From an uncultured Nocardioidaceae bacterium (lineage in GTDB: Bacteria; Actinomycetota; Actinomycetes; Propionibacteriales; Nocardioidaceae): DNA of 39,737 bases. The stretch lies in contig CADCUK010000063.1 of NCBI GenBank assembly GCA_902805865.1, positions 1 to 39,737 on the forward strand, read 5' to 3'. Under the pieces are notes generated by a model. It made no database searches. It worked only from the letters and a program-made list of their open reading frames with translations, and was not told the DNA's origin. The position numbers and the translations under genes were made by a program. This document shows, in pieces, positions 33,933-39,737 of this stretch (positions are counted from its first letter, which is position 1; the number at the start of each line of letters is the position of its first letter).

Positions 33933-34154
33933 GTGACCACCACCGTTGCACCGAGCCCCTTGACAGCCAGTGACCGCTGCGACCGCTGCGGTGCTCAGGC
34001 CTACCTCCGAGTCCACCTGGCGAGTGGTAGCGAACTCATGTTCTGCGCCCACCACGCACGTGAGCACGGGGAGAAGCTGCGCACGATCGCTGTCAACGTC
34101 CACGACGAGACCGGCAAGCTCATCGACCCCCCGGCGACCGAGGTCGAGCGCTGA
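33933..34154 (+). CDS. DUF7455-type small zinc-ribbon-like protein
   Basis: A 73-residue protein conserved in actinobacteria near the principal sigma-factor gene. The core is LTASDRCDRCGAQAYLRV followed by ELMFCAHHAREH: one CxxC pair plus Cys and two His, a likely zinc site. The tail (VHDETGKL) is charged. Function unknown. The GTG at 33933 is preceded by AGGAAGG at five bases; an in-frame ATG at 33912 would add seven residues (MTGRKAT) encoded by that same ribosome site, so the GTG is preferred. A hairpin terminator follows the stop. Confidence 0.82.
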   Translation: MTTTVAPSPLTASDRCDRCGAQAYLRVHLASGSELMFCAHHAREHGEKLRTIAVNVHDETGKLIDPPATEVER

Positions 34155-34179
34155 CCCAGCGCCGTCCCGAGCTCGACTG

Positions 34180-34202
34180 AGGCCCCGGCTTTGCCGGGGC
34201 CT
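34180..34202 (+). terminator. Hairpin terminator after the DUF7455-type gene
   Basis: AGGCCCCGGC (34180-34189) pairs with GCCGGGGCCT (34193-34202) around TTT, followed by a pyrimidine-rich TCGTCGTCCT. It lies 25 bases after the stop codon. Confidence 0.82.
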
Positions 34203-34226
34203 TCGTCGTCCTGAAAGGGTGGAACG

Positions 34227-34703
34227 GTGCAGATCGAGGATGTCCTGGCCGGCGTCGCCATCGCGGTCGGCCTGGTGGGGATCATCGTCCCGCTGCTGCC
34301 CGGCACCCTGCTCGTCGCCGCTGCGGTCCTCATCTGGGCCGTGGCCGTCGGTGAGGCGGCCGGCTGGGCTGCCGCCGGCGTGGCGCTCCTGGTCCTGACC
34401 GTCGGGACCGTCGTCAAGTACCTCCTCCCGGGCCGCCACCTGAAGAGCCAGGGCATCCCAACCCGCACGCTCGCCCTCGGCGGGCTCCTCGGCGTCGTCG
34501 GCTTCTTCGTGGTGCCGGTGATCGGGCTGCCGCTCGGCTTCGTCCTCGGCGTCTACATCTCCGAGGCCCAACGGCTGGGCACTGATGCCGCGTGGCCCGC
34601 GACGCGGTCGACCGTCAAGGCCGTCGGTGCGTCGATCCTCATCGAGCTCGCCGCCGGCACGACAGCGGCGGTGATCTGGTTCGTCGGTGCGGTGACCACC
34701 TGA
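34227..34703 (+). CDS. DUF456 membrane protein
   Basis: A 158-residue membrane protein of the DUF456 family, function unknown. About four to five spans, with the typical repeated glycine-zipper-like segments GLVGIIVPLLPGTLL and GGLLGVVGFFVVPVIGLPLGFVLGVY. GTG 34227 is preceded by AAAGGGTGG. Its stop shares one base with the next start (TGATG), so it is coupled to the EamA gene. Confidence 0.8.
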   Translation: MQIEDVLAGVAIAVGLVGIIVPLLPGTLLVAAAVLIWAVAVGEAAGWAAAGVALLVLTVGTVVKYLLPGRHLKSQGIPTRTLALGGLLGVVGFFVVPVIGLPLGFVLGVYISEAQRLGTDAAWPATRSTVKAVGASILIELAAGTTAAVIWFVGAVTT

Positions 34704-35551
34704 TGGCGGTCGTCCTCGCCCTGGTCTCCGCCTTCACCTTCGGTCTCTCCGACTTCATCGGGGGTCTGGTCAGCAAGCGGGCGCCGGCCTGGTCGGTCGC
34801 GGTCACCGTGCAGGCGGCCTCGGCGTTGAGCACCGCAGTGCTGGCGCTCTTCGTCGCCGGCTCCCCCCGACCGGTGGACTTCGGCTGGGCGCTCGTCGCC
34901 GGGGCCGGCTCGGGCGCCGGAGTCGGGTTCCTCTTCCGCGGCCTGGCGACCGGGCGCATGAGTGTCGTCGCACCGCTCTCGGCCGTCGGTGCCGCGCTCG
35001 TCCCGGTGGTCATCGGCTTCGGTCTCGGTGAGCGGCCAGGAACCTTGGCGACGCTGGCGATCGTGGCGGCGTTCCCGGGGATCTGGCTCGTCGCCTCCGG
35101 TGAGAGCGCCCCGGACACCGACGGCGACCCGGCCGCGGTGCCCGCGTCCTCCGGCATCCTCGACGGCATCCTCGCCGGACTCGGGTTCGGAGTCCTCTTC
35201 ACCGCGCTCGGTCAGGTGCCGGACGGCGCCGGCCTGTGGCCGCTGACGGTCGCCCAGGCGGCGTCGGCCGTCGCAGCCGCGGCGCTCGCCACGGCGCTGC
35301 GCGCCAGCTGGCGGCCCACCCGGTCCGCCTGGCGAGCCGTCCCGGCGGGACCGCTCTCGGCGGTCGCGCTGCTCAGCTTCATGCTGGCCACCCAGTCAGG
35401 GCTGCTCACGGTCTCGTCCGTGCTCGCCTCGCTCTACCCTGCAGCGACCGTCGTCCTGGCGATGGCCGTCCTGCGCGAGCGGATCCACGCCACCCAGGCG
35501 GTCGGTCTCGTGCTGTGCGGAGCCACCGTCACCCTCGTCGCCCTGAGCTGA
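34703..35551 (+). CDS. EamA/DMT-superfamily permease
   Basis: A 282-residue drug/metabolite transporter with ten predicted spans in two homologous EamA halves (about 1-130 and 150-282). The start VVLALVSAFTFGLSDFIGG and the late ASLYPAATVVLAMAVLRERIHATQAVGL are characteristic: the second is the conserved end of an EamA repeat. Substrate unknown. It is translated from an ATG overlapping the DUF456 stop. No terminator is evident in the 136-bp gap before the histidine kinase, but that gap contains a perfect palindrome. Confidence 0.83.
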   Translation: MAVVLALVSAFTFGLSDFIGGLVSKRAPAWSVAVTVQAASALSTAVLALFVAGSPRPVDFGWALVAGAGSGAGVGFLFRGLATGRMSVVAPLSAVGAALVPVVIGFGLGERPGTLATLAIVAAFPGIWLVASGESAPDTDGDPAAVPASSGILDGILAGLGFGVLFTALGQVPDGAGLWPLTVAQAASAVAAAALATALRASWRPTRSAWRAVPAGPLSAVALLSFMLATQSGLLTVSSVLASLYPAATVVLAMAVLRERIHATQAVGLVLCGATVTLVALS

Positions 35552-35632
35552 ACCGCCACCGCGCTCACGTCGTGATCTCCGCTGCCGACGTCGGACGGGA
35601 CACCGACCGGCTGCCCGATAATCACCCATTCC

Positions 35633-35652
35633 GGGACCGCGGTCCCTAGGCT
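35633..35652 (+). promoter_or_regulatory. Histidine-kinase promoter with 14-bp palindromic operator
   Basis: GGGACCGCGGTCCC (35633-35646) is a perfect palindrome that directly abuts a TAGGCT -10 box (35647-35652), so it fills the spacer. A dimer bound here would block polymerase. The transcript would start near 35659, leaving a leader of about 29 bases before GTG 35688. Confidence 0.5.
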
Positions 35653-35687
35653 TGGGACTGTTGGCCGAGGCGAGGGAAGGGGCCGGT

Positions 35688-38480
35688 GTGGACGACGCCG
35701 CCAGTGCCTTCTACCGCCATGTGCTCGACTCCTCCCCCGACGGGATGTGGGTGCTCGACCTCCGCGGTGGCACGATCTACGTCAACGAGCGCGCGGCCGG
35801 GCTGCTCGACCGGACCCGTGAGGAGCTGACGCGCCGGCCGGTGGAGAGCTTCCTGGTCGAGATCGGGGGTGTCCCGCTCGCCGACCGTCTCGCGCTGCTG
35901 CTCGAGGCGGGTGCGAGCCCCGGAGAGGTGGAGGGCTGGTACCTCCTGCCCGACGGTCGGCGGCACTCGTTGCTGGTCGCGGAGAGCCTCGTCCACGACG
36001 ATGGCGGCACCCCGACTGCGTGCATCCACCGACTCACCGAGGGCGCCCGTCGGCGGACCCTCGTGCACGAGCTGTCCCGCAGTCGCGAGCAGCTGGACGA
36101 GGCGCAGGCGATCGCCAGGCTCGGCAGCTGGGAGCTGGACCTCGGGAACGAGGACTTCACCTGGTCCCGCCAGATGTACGCGATGTTCGGCGTCGACCCG
36201 ACAACCTTCGTCCCGACACCCGAGGAGTACATCGCCCGCATCGCAGAGCCCGACCGTCTCCTGGTCTCCGAACGCGTGCGAGCCGCCCGGGAGGGGCGCG
36301 GCGACCTCGAGTTCGACGCCCGGGCCATCCGCGCGGACGGCTCGACCGGCTGGTTCCGTCACCGGGGTCGGCTGCTGCGTGCGGAGGACGGCACACCGAT
36401 CCGGCTCGGCGGCACCGTGCAGGACATCACCGAGACCAAGGAGACCGAGCTCCAGCTGACGGATGCTGTCGTCCTCAACGCGATGATGCAGCACACCGCG
36501 ACCGCGGCGAACGAGGCGGAGACGCTCGCCGAGGCGATGCGCGCGATCCGCGACCTGCTCCTGGTCGACGACGACTGGCAGCGTGCGGTGGCTTTCGTCG
36601 TCGAGGACGCCGACGGCCTGCGGCTGAGTCCCTTCGTCTTCCCCGGCGACGCCCCCGAGCTGGCACCGCAGGAGTGGGAGCTCGCGGTGGCCGAGGAGGT
36701 GCTGGCTTCGGGAAGCACGGTCTTCGAGGAGCACGCCCGACCGGTCGCCCCGTCGATCGCGTTCCCCGTGCGGTTCGACGGTGAGCTGGGGATGGTCGTC
36801 GTCGCCACCGCGTGCAGTCCGTTCGAGCGGCACGCGATGCTGCGGTCGATGGTCGAGCAGGTGGCCGGCCACCTCGCGCGGGTCGCCGAGCGTGAGCAGG
36901 CGGCCGACGAGCTCGCCTCGGCCCGCGACGCCGCCATGGAGGCGTCCCGCCTCAAGTCGCAGTTCGTGGCCACGATGAGCCACGAGATCCGTACGCCGAT
37001 GAACGGCGTCATCGGCCTCAACGAGCTGCTGCTCCGCACCGAGCTCGACGGCCGGCAGCGCGGGCTCGCGCAAGGCGTGCAGGCGGCCGGCCAGAGTCTC
37101 CTGGGCCTGATCAACGACGTGCTCGACTTCTCGAAGATCGAGTCCGGGGAGCTGGTCCTCGAGGTCGTCGACTTCGACCTCCGGGCGGTGTTCCAGCAGA
37201 CGCGCTCGCTGCTGGCCTCGGCCGCCGCGGACAAGGGCATCTCCTTGGAGGTCGATGTCGCCGACGAGCTGCCCACGAGGGTGGTGGGCGACCCCACCCG
37301 GCTGGGTCAGGTGCTGTCGAACCTGATGTCGAACGCGGTGAAGTTCACCAGGGCGGGCGCGGTGACCGTGCGTGCGGTCGTGGAGGAGTCCGCCTCGGCC
37401 GGCATGGTGCTCCGCGTGCTGGTCAACGACACCGGCATCGGGGTCACGGCAGAGCAGCGCGACCGGCTCTTCGAGCCGTTCCAGCAGGCCGATGCCTCGA
37501 CGACCCGCAACTTCGGCGGCACCGGTCTCGGACTGGCGATCTGCCACCAGCTCGTCGCGGCGATGGGCGGCGAGGTGGGGCTCTCCAGCACTCCCGGAGT
37601 GGGAAGCACGTTCTGGTTCACCGCAGCGCTCGGCCGGACCGACGTGCCGCAACGCGGGTCCCGCGTCGCCGCCGCCCCGGAGAGGCACGTCGAGCCGACC
37701 CGGTCGCGCGGTGGCCACGTCCTCGTGGTGGAGGACAACGACATCAACCAGCTCGTCGCGGTCGGCCTCCTAGAGATGCTCGGGTACTCCGCCGACATCG
37801 CCGAGAGCGGCGACGAAGCCGTCGCCCGCGTCGCGGACCGGGCGTACGATGCGATCCTGATGGACCTCCAGATGCCTCGGATGGACGGATACACGGCCTC
37901 CCGACTGATCCGCAGCCAGGAGCCCGCCGGTCGGCGGGTCCCGATCATCGCCATGACGGCGTCGGCGGTGGAGGGTGAGCGTGATCGGTGCGCGGCTGCG
38001 GGGATGGACGACTTCCTCAGCAAGCCGGTGGACAGCAACCGCATCGCAGCCGTCCTCGGCAAGCACACCGGCTCGACCTCGGCGATCGCGACCAAGTCGG
38101 CGACCAAGCCCCTCGTGGACGCGCTCGACGAGGGCCGTCTCGACGAGCTGACGGACATGGGCGAGCGGGCGGTGGCGCTCGTCAACCGCGCGGTCGACAA
38201 CTTCGTGAGCCGGCTGCCTCAGGTCCTCGCCGAGATCGAGGAGGCGCTCCAGGACAAGGAGTGGGCGACGCTGCGCGCTCTCGTGCACCGGTTCCGCGGG
38301 AGCGCGCTGAACCTCGGGGCCGTCAAGGTCGGCGAGGTGGCGCTCGTGCTCGAGCTCCTCGAGGACGACGAGTTGCCGGGCTGTGCCGGGGACCTCCTGG
38401 CACAGCTGCACGAGGTCGCTGCTGAAGCCGTCGTCGCGCTCCAGGACTACCAGTCGCGCAAGACCCGGGCCACCCTCTGA
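35688..38480 (+). CDS. Soluble hybrid sensor histidine kinase (PAS-PAS-GAF-HisKA-HATPase-REC-HPt)
   Basis: A 930-residue cytoplasmic hybrid kinase without membrane spans. Approximate order: PAS (10-120), PAS/PAC (130-255, with WFRHRGRLLRAEDGTPI), GAF-like (260-395), coiled coil (395-425), HisKA with His432 in MSHEIRTPMNG, HATPase (N box NLMSNAVKFT, G boxes NDTGIGV and GGTGLGLAI), receiver with Asp726 in LMDLQMPRMDG, and HPt with His867 in LVHRFRGSALNLGA. All phospho-sites for a His-Asp-His relay are intact, so a separate response regulator should take the phosphate; none is encoded here. GTG 35688 has AGGGAAGGGG upstream; an earlier TTG at 35652 overlaps the -10 box. It probably senses a cytoplasmic signal through PAS/GAF. 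Confidence 0.9.
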   Translation: MDDAASAFYRHVLDSSPDGMWVLDLRGGTIYVNERAAGLLDRTREELTRRPVESFLVEIGGVPLADRLALLLEAGASPGEVEGWYLLPDGRRHSLLVAESLVHDDGGTPTACIHRLTEGARRRTLVHELSRSREQLDEAQAIARLGSWELDLGNEDFTWSRQMYAMFGVDPTTFVPTPEEYIARIAEPDRLLVSERVRAAREGRGDLEFDARAIRADGSTGWFRHRGRLLRAEDGTPIRLGGTVQDITETKETELQLTDAVVLNAMMQHTATAANEAETLAEAMRAIRDLLLVDDDWQRAVAFVVEDADGLRLSPFVFPGDAPELAPQEWELAVAEEVLASGSTVFEEHARPVAPSIAFPVRFDGELGMVVVATACSPFERHAMLRSMVEQVAGHLARVAEREQAADELASARDAAMEASRLKSQFVATMSHEIRTPMNGVIGLNELLLRTELDGRQRGLAQGVQAAGQSLLGLINDVLDFSKIESGELVLEVVDFDLRAVFQQTRSLLASAAADKGISLEVDVADELPTRVVGDPTRLGQVLSNLMSNAVKFTRAGAVTVRAVVEESASAGMVLRVLVNDTGIGVTAEQRDRLFEPFQQADASTTRNFGGTGLGLAICHQLVAAMGGEVGLSSTPGVGSTFWFTAALGRTDVPQRGSRVAAAPERHVEPTRSRGGHVLVVEDNDINQLVAVGLLEMLGYSADIAESGDEAVARVADRAYDAILMDLQMPRMDGYTASRLIRSQEPAGRRVPIIAMTASAVEGERDRCAAAGMDDFLSKPVDSNRIAAVLGKHTGSTSAIATKSATKPLVDALDEGRLDELTDMGERAVALVNRAVDNFVSRLPQVLAEIEEALQDKEWATLRALVHRFRGSALNLGAVKVGEVALVLELLEDDELPGCAGDLLAQLHEVAAEAVVALQDYQSRKTRATL

Positions 38481-38551
38481 CGGGTCTGCCGACGTCTTCG
38501 CACTTCCGAGCGCTTCCAGGCGGTGCCGTGCGAGCCCTTCGGGGCGCCGCA

Positions 38552-38576
38552 CCCGCACACCTGGGAGGTGTGCGGG
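38552..38576 (+). terminator. Hairpin terminator after the histidine kinase
   Basis: An 11-bp perfect stem, CCCGCACACCT (38552-38562) with AGGTGTGCGGG (38566-38576), closes a GGG loop 72 bases after the stop codon. Confidence 0.8.
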
Positions 38577-38694
38577 GCGGGCTCCCCCGTACTTCCAAGG
38601 TAGAGATGCGGTGATTGGTCCGCCCAGGGACCTGAGGCACCGGCGGAGCGGCCCATCGGACGGCAAGGGACCAACGTCTGCAGTTGCTCCCGCT

Positions 38695-38726
38695 TGATGC
38701 ACATGACCCGTGCCTGATGCACATGA
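38695..38726 (+). repeat. Two 12-bp direct repeats, 20-bp period
   Basis: TGATGCACATGA occurs at 38695-38706 and again at 38715-38726, exactly 20 bp apart (two helical turns), so both face the same side of the DNA. They end 15 bp before TTGACC (38742-38747). The position suits an activator site upstream of the -35 box of the microprotein promoter. Confidence 0.6.
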
Positions 38727-38741
38727 GGCGTCCACCCGACG

Positions 38742-38773
38742 TTGACCCACCGGCTACCTGGCCGGCCTACCGT
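38742..38773 (+). promoter_or_regulatory. Promoter of the microprotein pair
   Basis: TTGACC (38742-38747) and TACCGT (38768-38773), the latter seven bases before ATG 38781, a leaderless layout. The spacer is 20 bp, longer than the usual 17-18, which fits a promoter that needs an activator. Confidence 0.45.
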
Positions 38774-38780
38774 CGGGGTC

Positions 38781-38858
38781 ATGACGGAGCGAGAAGCCAC
38801 TCCTGAAGACGCCCTCCCCCCGACCGGCAACGCGGTCCCGCAGGACGACGCTCGATGA
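38781..38858 (+). CDS. 25-residue microprotein
   Basis: A short frame, MTEREATPEDALPPTG and onward to QDDAR, acidic and Pro-containing, with no membrane span. Support is contextual: an ATG at the expected leaderless position after TACCGT, and a four-base ATGA overlap with the next small gene. I know no family. It may be a leader peptide whose translation feeds the next frame, or a genuine small protein. Confidence 0.4.
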   Translation: MTEREATPEDALPPTGNAVPQDDAR

Positions 38859-39049
38859 CTCGTCTGCCCACGGGGGTGACAGGCGAGCCGGCGGCTCCAC
38901 TGCGACGAGTCGCTCCTCGGTCGCGCCACGCAGCAGCTGAGCGTGTGCTGGCGAGCCGCATCCTCCTCGTCAGCGCGGCGGCCGTTGCCGTCGTGGCCGC
39001 TGCGTTCGTGGTCGCCGTGCTCCTGAACGCGGGCCCTGCACTGCAGTAG
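38855..39049 (+). CDS. 64-residue single-span membrane protein
   Basis: A small protein with a basic N-terminal half (RRVAPRSRHAAAERVLASR) and one membrane span at about residues 36-58 (ILLVSAAAVAVVAAAFVVAVLL), ending NAGPALQ outside if the positive-inside rule holds. ATG 38855 overlaps the stop of the 25-residue frame (ATGA). A strong hairpin follows at 39093. No family recognised. The charge distribution and hydrophobic segment look protein-like, not random. Confidence 0.5.
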   Translation: MTRLPTGVTGEPAAPLRRVAPRSRHAAAERVLASRILLVSAAAVAVVAAAFVVAVLLNAGPALQ

Positions 39050-39092
39050 ACGACCAGTGCTGGCACGAGCCCTTCCCCACAGGCTCGTCGCC

Positions 39093-39123
39093 GACCACGG
39101 CTGCTCCCCGGAGCGCCGTGGTC
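39093..39123. terminator. Bidirectional hairpin between the small gene and sigA
   Basis: GACCACGGC (39093-39101) pairs with GCCGTGGTC (39115-39123), and inside it GCTCC (39103-39107) pairs with GGAGC (39110-39114), giving 14 base pairs with one bulged T. It separates convergent genes and can serve both. Confidence 0.78.
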
Positions 39124-39178
39124 CCGGGGGCTGCCCCGTTGCTCGCCGTCCGCCGGTGGGCAACAGGCGCCTCCACCC

Positions 39179-39737
39179 TCAGTCGAGGTAGTCGCGCAGG
39201 ACCTGCGAGCGGCTCGGGTGACGCAGCTTCGACATCGTCTTCGACTCGATCTGCCGGATCCGCTCGCGCGTGACGCCGTACACCTTGCCGATCTCGTCGA
39301 GCGTCTTCGGCTGGCCGTCGGTGAGACCGAAACGCATCGAGACCACGCCGGCCTCCCGCTCGGACAGCGTGTCGAGCACCGCGTGCAGCTGCTCTTGCAG
39401 GAGGGTGAACGACACCGCGTCGGCCGGAACGATCGCCTCGGAGTCCTCGATGAGGTCACCGAACTCGCTGTCGCCGTCCTCGCCGAGCGGCGTGTGCAGG
39501 GAGATCGGCTCGCGGCCGTACTTCTGCACCTCGATGACCTTCTCCGGGGTCATGTCGAGCTCCTTGGCGAGCTCCTCAGGCGTGGGCTCGCGGCCCAGGT
39601 CCTGGAGCATCTGCCGCTGCACGCGCGCGAGCTTGTTGATGACCTCGACCATGTGCACCGGGATGCGGATGGTCCGGGCCTGATCGGCCATCGCGCGGGT
39701 GATCGCCTGGCGGATCCACCACGTCGCGTAGGTCGAG
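39179..39737 (-). CDS. sigA: Principal RNA polymerase sigma factor (SigA/HrdB), C-terminal part
   Basis: The last 186 residues of the housekeeping sigma-70 factor; the gene continues past the right edge. The first visible residues [15 protein letters not shown] are the end of region 2, the part that melts and reads the -10 box. Region 3 follows ([18 protein letters not shown]). Region 4 contains [18 protein letters not shown] and the helix-turn-helix [20 protein letters not shown] that reads the -35 box. The C-terminus [18 protein letters not shown] is that of actinobacterial HrdB/SigA. Its own start and N-terminal extension are outside the window. Confidence 0.95.
   Translation of the reverse strand, partial: STYATWWIRQAITRAMADQARTIRIPVHMVEVINKLARVQRQMLQDLGREPTPEELAKELDMTPEKVIEVQKYGREPISLHTPLGEDGDSEFGDLIEDSEAIVPADAVSFTLLQEQLHAVLDTLSEREAGVVSMRFGLTDGQPKTLDEIGKVYGVTRERIRQIESKTMSKLRHPSRSQVLRDYLD

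Larger units (their letters stand above)
38481..38780. other. Gene-free region between histidine kinase and microprotein pair
   Basis: A 300-bp gap with no supported gene. It contains the kinase-gene terminator hairpin (38552-38576), a pair of 12-bp direct repeats (38695-38726) and the promoter of the next gene (38742-38773). Confidence 0.6.

Noticed and set aside
33699-34154. Longer reading of the DUF7455-type gene starting at 33699
   Set aside because: The upstream 78 codons show no conserved features and cover the palindromes and promoter elements. The family begins just before LTASDRCDRC, and GTG 33933 has a good ribosome site.
35646-37718. 690-codon minus-strand frame antisense to the histidine kinase
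   Set aside because: The plus strand encodes an intact multi-domain kinase; the antisense product has His/Arg/Asp-rich low-complexity composition.
38695-38726. Two direct repeats considered as a CRISPR fragment
   Set aside because: Only two 12-bp copies with an 8-bp spacer; there are no further units and no cas gene.

Overview
The window is a GC-rich chromosomal segment from an actinobacterium, most likely a Nocardioides-like member of the Propionibacteriales. The evidence is the pervasive G/C third codon positions, the family repertoire (DUF3093, DUF3159, DUF3710, DUF4193, DUF4235, DUF5998, SepH, LppX/LprAFG lipoprotein) and a gene order that recalls Mycobacterium tuberculosis Rv2689c-Rv2703 and the hrdB-sepH-dut region of Streptomyces. 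This is core chromosome. I saw no insertion sequence, prophage, tRNA, rRNA or CRISPR array.

Layout. Bases 1-3299 hold the 5' end of aconitase, with a palindromic operator in front of it, a secreted LVIVD-like protein and a multi-pass membrane protein. Bases 3286-7914 hold a TRAM-type RNA uracil methyltransferase coupled to a KimA-like APC transporter, divergent from two tandem TrkA-type potassium-regulatory proteins. Bases 7898-10229 are a leftward run: DUF3159, an OB-fold protein, DUF3710 and dUTPase. DUF3093 and DUF4235 follow rightward, then DUF4193, an inositol monophosphatase and ferrochelatase leftward. From 13.7 to 18 kb run an MFS transporter, a SepH that lacks its N-terminal part and a two-domain fatty acyl-CoA reductase. 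From 18 to 24 kb, leftward, are a sulfurtransferase, thymidine kinase, a phosphodiesterase-like protein, DUF5998 and a GNAT/acyl-CoA-synthetase-like protein acetyltransferase. parC is divergent from these and is followed by an LprG-like lipoprotein, an MFS exporter and a sucrase/ferredoxin-like protein. Next come a Tat-type esterase (leftward), a beta-carbonic anhydrase (rightward), parE (leftward), a DUF7455-type zinc-ribbon-like protein, DUF456, an EamA permease and a large soluble hybrid histidine kinase (rightward), two tiny genes, and the 3' part of the principal sigma factor (leftward).

Two themes run through the window. First, many genes start 6-8 bases after a TANNNT-like -10 box, so their transcripts are probably leaderless, and this settles several start codons. 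Second, adjacent genes are often tightly coupled (ATGA, TGATG, TTGA overlaps). The most striking observation is between the LprG-like lipoprotein and its MFS partner. There an 11-bp unit is repeated six times, and every copy begins with RTGA, so each five-codon mini-ORF ends on the start codon of the next, from the lipoprotein stop to the exporter start. Other notable points are a parE with no ATG, GTG or TTG start able to encode its conserved N-terminus, a KimA-like transporter beside TrkA proteins without TrkH, a perfect palindrome abutting the histidine-kinase promoter, and a leaderless microprotein pair beside sigA with tandem repeats upstream.
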